NCBI GenBank assembly: GCA_002077045.2
Contig: KZ111173.1
Span: 186,001-250,000 of the forward strand
DNA: 64,000 nt
Origin: Rachicladosporium sp. CCFEE 5018
Lineage: Eukaryota > Ascomycota > Dothideomycetes > Cladosporiales > Cladosporiaceae
Direction of reading: 5' to 3'
In this document: positions 1 to 10,328 of the stretch, piece by piece
How the letters are laid out: the number at the start of each line of letters is the position of its first letter
How positions within the stretch are numbered: the stretch's first letter is position 1
Translations under genes and position numbers: made by a program
The notes under the pieces: model-generated
What the model was told of the DNA's origin: nothing
Databases searched by the model: none
The model's input: the letters and a program-made list of their open reading frames with translations, nothing else

Positions 1-1010
1 AGACTCGACATCGCACCGGATCTGATACTCCATCTTCACGCGATCGCGCGAGTACTCGAATGCGATCCATTGCACCCCACTATCATCCTGGCGCACGACC
101 AAGGGTGTGGTAGCTGGGATCGGTCCGGGAGCTGGGCTTGGGTTCTGCCCACCAGCGGAACCCGCGGAAGCCATATGCGGTATGCCAGGACCGACGGGTG
201 TCTGTGGTGTCCCTTGCGGAGGAGCCATGATCGACGACTGTCGTTGAAGCGATGCCTGCGATGGCTTCGCATCGATCATTGCTGGGTGTGAATGAGAGGG
301 ATGCTGCGGTTGCTGCATCGAGTGCTGCGACTGTTGATGCGAAAGTAGGGTACCGGGAGCCGATGTCATCGGTTGATGCTGTGACTGTGGCTGTGGGTAT
401 GGGGCGTATGGCGATTGTTGCGACATTTGGTACGGCTGCGGGTAGTACATGGATTGGCCGATTGGAGGAAAGCCGTAGATGGGACGCCCCTGTGCATCGT
501 GCTGTGGCGAGTGTATAGATGCCGGTGAGTTCGACTGAGGTGTCTGATAGCTGCTGATGGGAGGATATGGTGCTCGGTTGATGGCAGCTTGGGTCGCCAT
601 CGTTTCGCCTGGCTCTGTAAATATGGTCAGCACGTCCAAAACATCCATGGACCAACAAACACTCGAGCATATGCTCGATCACTTGATGACAATATTGACA
701 ACATACCCGACGACGCGTAGGAGCCAGCAGCACTGTTGGTACTATATGGACTAGGATGAGCAGTGAAGAAAGTCGCTTCACCTGAGTGCTGGGCAGGCAA
801 TCCTGGGACAGCTCCGATGTATGGCGACTGGTTCTGATGAAGTCCTTGGCTTGATGTATGCGACAGGTGAGGTCCTTGGATTGGCGACTGCAGGGTACGC
901 GACTGATGCGGCGAGTTGGGTCGATATTGTTGAATCAGACCTTGTTGACGAGGATGCTGTAGAGGGTAGGGTGCTGGGAGACCTTGTTGCTGGGAGTGCT
1001 GCTGATGATT
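1..1010 (-). CDS. Gln/Pro-rich fungal protein entering a DUF8032-type domain (partial; C-terminus beyond the window)
   Basis: Read on the minus strand, two exons are visible. The upstream exon (about 1010-782) encodes a Gln/His/Pro/Ser-rich stretch (QQHSQQQGLPAPYPLQHP). A 167-nt intron (781-615, donor GTGAAG, acceptor TTTACAG) joins in frame to an exon running from 614 off the window's left edge. That exon continues Gln/Pro-rich (MYYPQPYQMSQQSPYAPYPQ) and ends with TPLVVRQDDSGVQWIAFEYS followed by SRDRVKMEYQIRCDVES. I recognise this as the start of the conserved domain of a widespread fungal family annotated DUF8032. Function is unknown; the low-complexity N-terminus would suit a nuclear regulator, but that is inference. 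An acceptor-like TTAG lies just before the upstream exon, so at least one more 5' exon is expected beyond 1010 and the true start was not found. Single copy in this window. Confidence 0.68.
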
Positions 1011-4000
1011 CTAAGCGATCATACTATCAGTTATCATATTCAACAATTGTATTATCGTGCATGGCGTGTAGTCAAAGTTGTGCACGTTGGCGTTTGAGAG
1101 ATGATGGCAAGATGCCTGCGGATCCCTGCTGAAAAAGGCGGGTATGGCTCAGAGGTACCACAAGAGTGCAGACCTTGTCAGGCCAGCGTGGGAGAGCCAA
1201 GCAGAGAAATCCAGGCGGCCGGAGGTGTCATGTCATCCAGAGGGGCTGTAGTGGGGAAAGTAGGAACCGGTCCGCAGTACAGAGTTCAGCAGCGTTTGTG
1301 ACAGGAAGACGGCGGACAAGGTGAAACTCGGTGATTGCAACGGCCATGCGTACGCCCGTTTGTTTTGCTGATGTTATGCGTTGTCCACGATGCAGCATCG
1401 AGGGGCAGCTGTCAGCTGGGCGCGTAGGGTCGTGCAGCACGTTGTGCAGCCAGCAGCATGGAGATGCTCGTCTGGTGACAAGCAGGTAGCCGGGATACTG
1501 CGTTTGCGCCGGGTACCAGCATTGCGGAGAATTTGTGCCTCGACCGTGGGCTCCAGCAAGGCAACCAGGCATACACAACAGACTTCATGTAGTAGGGGAA
1601 GAGACTTACCATGCCCGCTGATAGATGCGATTGTGTGCGTCCACAAGAGACGCGTTGTCGAGTATGTCAATAACAGCAGGTGTCGGATCGGAGCTGCAGG
1701 GTGAGGGGTGGCAGTGATCCGCAGCTGCATGCAGCGTCGGTCGAGGGTGGTGCAACAAGGCGAGTTGTGAGACTTGGTCAGCGCCAACCGTTGTTGGACT
1801 CCGGGTGTCAGAAAAGGTTATGCTACCGGCCGGCGAGCAGTAGTCGCACGCACGTGAGGCGTTAGCCGCACAGAAGAGTGCAGAAAAGGCGCGGCGCGGT
1901 AGTCGAGCGCGGCGGGCCAGAGTGCAGGGCTGCGAGGGTGCCGACCAGGTCTGCGGCGATGCGCGACGAGGTTGAACAGCAGCAGACAGAGTGAGACGAG
2001 CAAGGCTGGACAAGATCAGCGCCAGGCTTGCAGCACCCTTATGACTATACAGCAGTGCTGGTGCATGCGAGGCATGAGCTAGTTCAAGATAAGCCGAGCC
2101 TTCGAATTTCGATTATTACGCAGAGGCTAGCGCACGCATCACAATCCGGACCTCGAACGCACAGGCGCGGTCCTTTCGGTGATATACCGTCCGTCACACG
2201 ATGTTCGCGTCGCCTGCGGTATGCTCATCAACAATTACACTTCACTCTACGCCGGGCAGCGAGGACACTACTGTGCATACTGGCTGCATGGCTTCATGCG
2301 CGGCACACTGGGAAGTCAACGCTTCCGCCTCGGTTAGCAGGTACGACTCGACTCACATGCGTCTGAAACGTCGACGCCGTTGTCGGGCGCAAACCCTGTT
2401 TATGCCACGCGATTCAGTCGCACATTACGATTGAGTGATTTCTTGGGTGGAAATGCAGATGTGCTGTGGCGGAAGGATTGCTCCAAAGTGTCTGATCAGC
2501 AGCATATATTGCTCTACGTCAGGTAATCGCGGAGGCACGCCTTCTTGCTGCGGTCCAGACCTCCTCATGTTGATCAACAATCGATCAACACTCGACAGCT
2601 CACAAACTTGGTCACGAAAGGCGGAGTGTTTCGAACAAATTGCGTCACGCAGGTGTATGCAGCTCTCAAAGGCTGCCAGATCGATACAAGGCGTGACATG
2701 CCTGTCCACCAAGACTGGCCTTCTTCAACTGCCGGACCAGCCCTCGTGATCCATGGCGGCACAGCCCAATTCTCCGACAGCCTCGAGGATCGCCAACAGC
2801 AATAATGCGTTGCAGGTACAACATGACATCGGCGTAGCATCCGGTCGCCTCGGGAGGAGAGGAAGCCGTTGTGGTGCCCAAAAGTCAAAGATGTGATCCT
2901 TGCAATCTGCCAGCCTCGCGCAACGGCCACTAGCTGCCGCCCTGTACCCGTTGGAAACGTTCACACGTTTGAAGTTTCGTCCTTCATCATCTCGACTGTG
3001 ATGCCGCATCGCTTGTGATCGTTTCTACGGCATCGTGACCGTAAGGCTGGCGTTCAGGACTGCCGCGGAGAAGACGCAGCTTCTATGACCGAGAGATGTG
3101 GTGGTGATGAATATGCAGCGTGCTATGCATCTGCCTACTGGCATGAACCATGCACGTAGTCCGCAGCCACATGAAAGTGGGCTGGCTCGCTTGCAGCAAG
3201 GCGTCGGTGGTGACATCGCTTGGTAGCCAGCGGCGTTCGACAATCCCAGACATGTGAAAATGTCTCCAATATTCATGGGTCGATCGCTCACTTCGTTCCT
3301 ACTGCAGATTCTGAGCTACGCATCGCATGTCGTCGATATAGTCTCGTGCAGTCCAGCCCAGCCTCCCTGTCGAAAGTGCAGCCATTCAACGCAGGGTTTC
3401 TGCCGGTCATCACAACATCGTAGCCCGCCGCGCGGGGAAGGCACCCGAACGGCACCTTCCTGATGTCAATCAGCGCACTCTGCATGCTGCATGGTCGGAC
3501 TCATCTCCTAACATTATACCGAGAGCCGGTCAATCAACACACTACGACACCGTATTCGAGAAGCTGCCTGCAATTCGTGTTCTTCAAGTAAGGTGGAAGT
3601 TCAACCGGGAATCGAGTCCAAATCATGCCCATGTCCGGCACATCGACACCCCCAGCTCACCACCATGTCAGGTACACGTGGACTCCCTGCTCCGCGTCTT
3701 CTCGCCGAGTGGCTGATCCGGCTCGCATCCTTGAAACCGGATGCGATGCCTGCCGAGCATCGTCGAGAAAACGGGTAGAGCGTTCCTGGAAAGCCGGAAT
3801 TGCTCGAGGCGTGTGTATCATCGAGACCTGTCTCACGTACACACCTCGCAGTGTCACACGGCGTCTACGGGCGTGGCTGTTCAGATTGACCACTCGCGGT
3901 CAATCTTGGGCAGACTAGCTTTGTGATTGAGATCCTTTTGGCCGTTGGTAGACCAGTAGGAGTGCGTCTAAGCGTGACTACATGGAACAGATAGATCCAC

Positions 4001-4411
4001 GTTCGAAGCTCCGATGCAATACCCTATAAGCCACAGATGGAGTGCACAGTGGGCGAGTCAGCGAGAAGAACCTTAAGCGGCAGATTTGCAGTCTGCATTT
4101 CTGGCTGCAACATCAGGGCCTCGTCGAGGTTCTAGCGGATCTGGACTCATGGTACAATCCTCCAGGCGCTTCGCTCTATCCAAAACGCCGAGGCATGTTG
4201 GCAGCCGTCCTCACATGGCTACAAGGGCGAGACCGAGTCTCTCGACGGTGAGAAGTCCACTGTGTAGGCATCATCGGCGCATCAGATAGTAGCTTGAGAT
4301 ATTGTACTGCTGTTTGCGAACGATGTCTCGTGCAGACTCGTTGCGCCAGAAACGTATGGGTCCGTGCGTACGCTAGCGAGCAACGTAATCTATACCACTC
4401 ACCCCCCCTTC
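1011..4411. other. Long gene-poor stretch (leader of the DUF8032 gene, then the left part of copy A)
   Basis: No supported gene in 3.4 kb. Short ORFs exist on both strands, but from 1702 onward their counterparts in copy B differ by frameshifting indels and by amino-acid-changing substitutions, so I do not call them. The first few hundred bases probably hold the 5' exon and leader of the DUF8032 gene. Near 4190 copy A has 17 bases that copy B lacks, bounded by GGC on both sides, which looks like a small microhomology deletion in B. Confidence 0.5.
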
Positions 4412-4516
4412 CTCACTTCTCCACCACATCCTTGAACTCCGCTGCGTCCTCGTCTCTTCCCCTCGCCTTCTCGACATCTCCAGCTGGTGCTCCCACTGAG
4501 CTGTTCCTCCTCGCAC

Positions 4517-6684
4517 TCATACGTCTCCCAGCCTCAGCTCATCATACTGAATCAGCAACTCCCCATTCTTGCCGTAACGATGTGGCTTGTGTTTGGCGAT
4601 CTTGACGACAGTAAAGATGCCCTTGAGTCCCTGCGCTTCCTGGAAGATCTCATCCATCTCCTCGAGTGATCTGTAAGCCGTCTCGGGATAGAAAAAGTAG
4701 ACGGTGGGGACCATGAAAGCATTAATCACGGCGAAGATGATGTAGGTCTTGTAACCTATCGCCGCGAAGGCCACCGGCGTGACCATTACGACCATGAAGT
4801 TCCAGATCCAGTTGCCTGTCGTGGCGATCGCGTTGGCAGGCGCACGGATGGATAGCGGCGTGATCTCAGCCGGGACTAGCCATGTCATTCCCAGCCTGTT
4901 GTATCACTCAGTTAGTGTCCGCAGCTAATAGAATCGTGATCGAGAGACTGGTTGCTTACCAGCCAACAGCAAAGAATGAGTTGAACACAAATAGGAAGAC
5001 AGCGGCAGCGATGCCCGACGACTTGCTCACGTGCGACGTAGTCCCAGCTAGGACAGCCATAGACAAAGCCTGTCCAGCAGCACCAAAGAGCATCAGCTTT
5101 CGGCGGCCGACCTTCTCAATTATGAAGATCGCAACCCAAGATGCAACAAAGTACTCTGTGCCATTGAGCGCAGCTAAAAGGCGACTCGTGAAGCTGCCGA
5201 GGCCGATGTTATTCTCGAAGATAGTAGCAGCTATGAAGGAGAGGGCATTGTTAGACTCTGCACGCCATACAGCGAAAATGGCGTCACTTACCGTAATATG
5301 TGATGATGTTGATGCCGGAGATTCTACCGAATATGCGTCAGCGGAGCTCGAAGCGAGCGGAAGAAAGGAACAACGGACTGCTGCATCATTTGGTTGACAT
5401 AAGCCAATATCGTGCGGTGCAGGTTTCGATTCCGATTAGGAACGAAGCAATCAGAGAAGCCTCCTCTCGCCATCTCGAAAACAGTGTCTTTGATAGCGTG
5501 GAATTCATCTTGAATCGTGACATCGTCTTCGGGCAAGTTTGATAAGGCGGCCAAAACTTCGAGAGCTTCCTGCTCGCGACCCTTGAGGATCAGCCTATGC
5601 GAGAGTCAGTAAGCATTCAATGCTCGATAGCCGATCGTGCATCTCCAGATATCTGAAGCGACAATGCGAGCGCTGATCCGCAGCACCATGAGTGCGTGAG
5701 GACCTGCGAGCCACGCAAAGCGTGGTACAACGACGGCGCTTCAACCCTGTGAGATCCCTGCAAGTGCGTCGACATGTGAAGGAGCGATCAAGGAGACTTC
5801 GGATGTCGGGTGCAGTGGATGTGTCTTACCAGCGAGGGCTCTCCGGCAGTCCAGGAATCATGATGGCAACGAACAACGCAAGAAGAATTTGGAATGCCTG
5901 CGTGCCTTCGTCAGGTACCGAGGATCATCGGTTTCATTAGCTACACTCACGATAGGAAATCGCCAGGCGATGCTCGATGGCTCCAGGAAGGAGAAGCCTA
6001 GATCGATCCAATAGGACTAGTGATCTATTAGCGAGTGATAACATTCTAGAGATGCTGTGAAACCCACCAGCATCACGCCAAAGACGATTAGACTGCCTTC
6101 GATCATGACCATCTGGCCACGACGATGCGACTTTGACGTCTCGCTTTGCCAAGTGGGAACAGTACTAGTATTCATGCCTGGCTACTGTCAACGTCCCATT
6201 GAAGCCGCGTTCATCATACGGTGAAACTAACCATTGCCAAAGCCCGTAATCAATCGTGCAACAATCAACTGAGGAAGCGAGAAGGACGAAGCCTGGATTG
6301 CTGCGCCAACAACCATGATCTTGATGTTCGCATCAGCAACATGAAGGTCTCCAGAACCGTAGCAGTGCATACCAAGCTGCCAATGAAGATCGTCTTCTTC
6401 CTCCCAAGGAAGTTGCCGAGCCATATCGTCGCGACAGCACCAAAGAAGCAGCCAAGTGTGTAGCCTCCGACAGTAATGCCCTGCACATTCGATGCAGTGC
6501 CTTGCTCGGCCTTAGGTTTGCTATATACATCGATCTCTGGGAAGTAGCGGAGGAATGAGGGTAGTGTCAGGAGCCCTCCTAGTACGCCCTGGTCGTATCC
6601 AAAAAGTGCAAAATCGGTGCCGGCAATTACTGCGATAGCGATATTGAGGCGTGTGCCCGTAAGACCATAAAATTTCTTACCCAT
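4517..6684 (-). CDS. MFS sugar porter, copy A, with frameshifted C-terminal tail
   Basis: Plasma-membrane sugar transporter of the MFS sugar-porter family; the substrate cannot be read from sequence. ATG at 6684 (MGKKFYGLTGTRL). Exon 1 (6684-6373) contains FALFGYDQGVLGGLLT (first membrane segment) and the loop motif GRKKT. Introns then separate LIVARLITGFGNG, the TVPTWQSETSKSHRRGQ segment, IPGLPESPRW, QISGINIITYY and the final exon (4895-4517) with VPAEITPLSIRAPANAIA and PETAYRSLEEMDEIF. Nine exons; the copy B gene has ten. One base is missing near 4538 relative to B (GCCTCAGCTC against GCCTCAGTCTC). This replaces the last 41 residues of B by LRLGDV and a stop at 4517, giving about 513 residues. 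All membrane segments remain, so transport may persist; only the cytosolic tail is lost. It is divergent from the DUF952 gene, about 0.9 kb apart. Confidence 0.88.
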
Positions 6685-7586
6685 GGTTGAGGTCGACTGT
6701 CGTGTTCCGGGACAGTGAATCGGACGAACGTGAAGCCTTTACTTTCTCGAGAACATTCAACAACGAGCCAACGTCACAAGGATCGAAACAAGCAATCAAT
6801 GAGACGAATAAGAGATGTAAGAGCGGACATTGTCAATACTTATGCCTACCATGAAGTCACTACCGCATCGCTTGTAGCATCGACATTCGACAGATGATGT
6901 AGTCTAACGTCCGGCTTGCCCTTCTCAGCATCGCGAAGCGCCACTGACACGGTCCCGAACACTACCCGTAAAGTGCGTAGGTGAGACTCTGCGGCTGGCG
7001 CGAGTCTTGTAGACGTAGAGTTGCGGGGTGTGGAGATCTAGCATCAACGGTTTGGAGGAGAATCGCGGTTGAATGGCTGCAGTTTGCGGTACTTCGTCGG
7101 TCCGGTGAGATGTGGATGTCAATCAAAGTGCCGCTTGTAGCGTGAAACGATCGGGCAGGTTACGCGTGTCGTCGCAATACCGTATCAAGGATCGCGGAGG
7201 TAGACTGCGGCGTTCGAAGGCAGCTCCATCCGCCGCGGCCACGATTTGGACAGGTATTGGCACTGGGGGGATGCGGGTTGCGGAGCGCGTCAGAGGCTTG
7301 GCGACGAGAGAGTGGAACTTCGAGCAAGGGACTAGACCAGTGCGAAGTAAATCTGATGCTGTGCGGCCTGCTTCATCGACAGTCAGAGTGCGTCTGCGGT
7401 ATCGTGGGGGAATCTACAAGAGGAGATCGGTGCTCCATATCGATGCGAGAGAGCAACACCGTCGTTATCCTGGACTCGGCACTCTCGTTTTGTCCACAGG
7501 TTATAGACTTGTGGAGCCGCGGAGGTACTGCCGTGATATCGACAGCTTCAGGCGTACATACCGAAAGCAGCACCTCCAGACCAGCC
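6685..7586. promoter_or_regulatory. Shared divergent promoter region: sugar porter (-) / DUF952 gene (+)
   Basis: About 0.9 kb between divergent start codons with no supported gene. It contains matches to the CreA/Mig1 carbon-repressor consensus SYGGRG (GCGGGG at 7023-7028, CTGGGG at 7263-7268), both kept in copy B. Six-base matches are weak evidence alone; a sugar transporter is a plausible target. The stretch 7375-7510 is strikingly more diverged between copies than its surroundings. Confidence 0.35.
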
Positions 7587-7952
7587 ATGGCCACTCTTCG
7601 CTTCTGGTACAAGATCCTCGATGATGCGCCTCCCAAACCACTTCCGAGGACTCTTCCATTATCGCCTTTGGACGCCAGAGATGATTTCATTCACCTCTCA
7701 GTCGCGAGCCAGATTCCTATTACGGCTGGGAAGTTCTTCAGCACCAGCAGCAATTTGTGGGTCCTGAAGATCCAGCGCGAGAAGCTCGTTGGACGTTTCG
7801 AGTTCCCTCCGCCGTACGGCGAAGCATGCCCTCATCTACATGATAGCGAGGAGGGTCTCGGCAGCAACAACGTCGTGGACGTGATTGAGATGCGGAGGGC
7901 TGCAACTGGGGAGTGGAAGGATGTTCCGGCAATGGCTGAGCTGGAAAACTGA
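7587..7952 (+). CDS. DUF952 family protein, copy A
   Basis: 121-residue single-exon protein. DUF952 hallmarks are in order: WYKIL near the N-terminus, GDxFIHLS-like segment (RDDFIHLSVASQ, residues about 31-42), a TAGKFF segment, the strand VLKIQREKL, and CPHLHD before the terminus, matching the family's FPHLYG position. The family is small, mostly bacterial with fungal members, and has no established reaction. I use the MATLRF start at 7587. An in-frame upstream extension exists in A, but the same stretch in B is broken by indels, whereas conservation begins at this ATG. It converges with the AT-hook gene (700 bp between 3' ends). Confidence 0.85.
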   Translation: MATLRFWYKILDDAPPKPLPRTLPLSPLDARDDFIHLSVASQIPITAGKFFSTSSNLWVLKIQREKLVGRFEFPPPYGEACPHLHDSEEGLGSNNVVDVIEMRRAATGEWKDVPAMAELEN

Positions 7953-8654
7953 CCTCCAATCGCGTCCAAACATCCAAGTGACGCCGACTGCTTGCTCTAT
8001 TACTCTACTCTCGCTGGACTGAGGTGCCCCGTTTGGCGGTCGTTGCAGCCTCGAGGACAGTCCGCCTTCATGGTGACCTACTCCCTGACAGAGTCTGCTA
8101 CGGGAGCGTAGAAGCTGTCAGGTTGTGTAATATGGACGAGCAAAAGCGAGCGCAGCGCGAAACCTCGTTACCAAGGGCTGTCATCCGCATACGGCGCCGT
8201 GGGTGTTTGGCCTCTGCTTCTGGCAACAGACGTATGCGACTCGGGCACTTCCTTTATGGCTTAGCTTCCCGAAGTCGCAGTGAATCAAGCGATCACTCCC
8301 ATGGCTTAATTGACACGAGCTTGACTTATTTTCCAGGTTTAGCGGGAACTCGAGGTGCATAGGTGATCTGCACTCCTCACAATCCACTACATCACGATAT
8401 TACAGGGATGTGAATAGTAGGAGACATTGCTGAAGGTCCACACCTAGTTCCGTATGTGACGAAAGGGTTGTGCGATTCATTACCATTGCACATGGCAGGT
8501 CTGCGACGGTATCCTGCTTGAATCTAACGCAAGGGCCGCAGATCTCAGCTCAGCGGCCGTGCGAGCATTCCAACATCGTAGTCTTCGGTCACAAAGTGCG
8601 GACCGAGTCGCAAGTATCGTAGTCATCGCCTCCCTGTCCAGCACAATCATCCCT
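7953..8654. other. Intergenic, between convergent DUF952 and AT-hook genes
   Basis: 0.7 kb between two 3' ends. I see no coding sequence with support; it presumably holds both 3' UTRs. Near-identical to the copy B equivalent. Confidence 0.5.
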
Positions 8655-10328
8655 TCACTTCCCGCTCTTCCTCCTCTTCTTTACCTTCTCAGCATCCACC
8701 TTCAATCCATCTGACCCTGCCATGGGTGGGCGGCCGCGCTTCTTCTTGGCCGGCTCAGCGTTGGCCGCGTTTGGCTTGACCATGGTGACTTTCCTCTTGC
8801 CCATCGCCCCGGTCTTCCCCTCCACTTCCTCCGCTGCGACACCTGAGACTCTGGCCGACCGCCTCTGCGTCTTTACCTTCGGTCCGTCGGCCACAGCCAA
8901 CTTCTCAAGCTTACCAGACACCGCGGATTGCGGTGCTTGGACTTCTGGATGAACGTAGGCGTCAATACCAGGCAGCATCTGCTTCAGCTCTTCAGCCGGT
9001 GTCGCTGTCGCTCCTGTCTCAGCCGCGAACACATTGGCAGCAACCAGCTCCGAAGGCAACTGCGACGTGACCTTCTTGGGACGGCTCTTGGACCCGAGCG
9101 CCGGCTTAGGTACTTGCTTCGCCGCTGGCTGTCTCTTGGACGTTATCTTGCCGGTCAATGCTCTCAGCTCGTTGGCCATGGTAGATCTGCGAGAGATCAC
9201 AGGCTTTGAGTCCTTTGCCTGGCCGTTGGACTTTGGTGGCGTAGACTTCTGAGCCTGGGCGGGTAGCTTGGTGTCTGCGCTCGTGGTCTTGAGCTCGAGC
9301 TCGTGGTGACCTTCATCGCTGGTAACAATGTCGGATTGGTTGTCTCCCTCAGCGGTCTCTGCCCTCGATGACGGTGCTGCACTGTCGGTCTGCTTGGTAC
9401 GCTTACTTGGCTTCTGACCGGTGGAGACAGCCAGCGTCCTCTTCTTTCCCTGCAACTTGCTGTCTCCATCACCATTCTTGACTTTCGCTACCTCTGGCAC
9501 GTCTTCAAAATCTTCCGTGGCCATCTCCTCATCGCGCTCGAGTGACTCAGTACCTCGTTGCCTGGCATATGTGAATGGCACAGGTGAAGACTCTGGCGTG
9601 GCACCCTCTCTCTGCTCCTCATCCATCGCCGCACGAAGCGCCGCAGCTCCAGGTGTGCTCCGCGTGCTTCTGCCGGAGCTGTGCGGCAGGGCAGCGCGAG
9701 GAGTACGTGGCGGCTGCTCGATCTTGATTCCTGGAGCCATCGTGCTTGGTGGCGTTTGCTCGCTGAGGCCAATCTTCGTTGCAGACTCGCTTGCAGTATT
9801 CATGTGATGCGAAGCATTCAGTGAGAGAAGCGCTGAGACAGTCTCTTGCTCAGCGTCGCTGAGTTTGGCAGGAGCGATCTGAGTTGGGGCAGGGTTTCCG
9901 CCACCTACCAACTTGATGGACATTGGATCTCCAGACTCTGCCATCTGAATGTCATGCTCTGCATTGGTCGTGCGCTCCTTATTCGTGTCGAAGACGCTGG
10001 GGCTGAGCAGTCGTAAGGTCGCTGTCGCATGCGCGAATGGAACCACGTCGAGCTCGGCCTCCTGCAACCCCACTGCCGCTGCTGCTGCCGCCGCCACCCG
10101 TGCCTTCGCACTCGCCTCATCATCGACAACACCATCAAGACTGGGAGCACCTACCTTTGCGATATCCTTTGGTGAAGAGTACGCTGTCATCGCCCCTGCT
10201 TCCTCGTGCGCAAACCACGCGTCAATGTTCCGCAGGCCATAGGCCTGCGCTTCTGTTGAATCGTGCACGTCCACACTAAGTGCGACTTGTAGATCCGTAT
10301 CCGTGATCGAGTGCATGTTGAATGCCAT
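8655..10328 (-). CDS. AT-hook nuclear protein of unknown function, copy A
   Basis: 557 residues, single exon, starting MAFNMHSITDTDLQVALSVD. The reading frame stays open upstream, but an indel against copy B upstream of this ATG marks it as the better start. Most of the chain is low complexity and probably disordered. It has an Ala run (six Ala) around residue 85, many Ser/Thr/Pro-acidic stretches, basic blocks (GKKRTLAVSTGQKPSKRTKQ) and a strongly basic C-terminus carrying an AT-hook (KKKRGRPPMAGS) and a bipartite-like nuclear signal (EKVKKRRKSGK). AT-hooks bind the minor groove of AT-rich DNA, so a chromatin role is the reasonable inference. No enzymatic domain is visible. The two copies differ by many amino-acid changes, so it is under weak constraint. 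Confidence 0.75.
   Translation of the reverse strand: MAFNMHSITDTDLQVALSVDVHDSTEAQAYGLRNIDAWFAHEEAGAMTAYSSPKDIAKVGAPSLDGVVDDEASAKARVAAAAAAAVGLQEAELDVVPFAHATATLRLLSPSVFDTNKERTTNAEHDIQMAESGDPMSIKLVGGGNPAPTQIAPAKLSDAEQETVSALLSLNASHHMNTASESATKIGLSEQTPPSTMAPGIKIEQPPRTPRAALPHSSGRSTRSTPGAAALRAAMDEEQREGATPESSPVPFTYARQRGTESLERDEEMATEDFEDVPEVAKVKNGDGDSKLQGKKRTLAVSTGQKPSKRTKQTDSAAPSSRAETAEGDNQSDIVTSDEGHHELELKTTSADTKLPAQAQKSTPPKSNGQAKDSKPVISRRSTMANELRALTGKITSKRQPAAKQVPKPALGSKSRPKKVTSQLPSELVAANVFAAETGATATPAEELKQMLPGIDAYVHPEVQAPQSAVSGKLEKLAVADGPKVKTQRRSARVSGVAAEEVEGKTGAMGKRKVTMVKPNAANAEPAKKKRGRPPMAGSDGLKVDAEKVKKRRKSGK

Noticed and set aside
4084..4175. tRNA-like B-box (GGTTCTA) near 4130
   Set aside because: The flanking bases do not pair into a T-stem and no acceptor or anticodon arm can be formed.
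1702..4411. Decayed transposon in the gene-poor left part
   Set aside because: No terminal repeats, target-site duplications or recognisable transposase or reverse-transcriptase fragments; it is repeated only as part of the large duplication.
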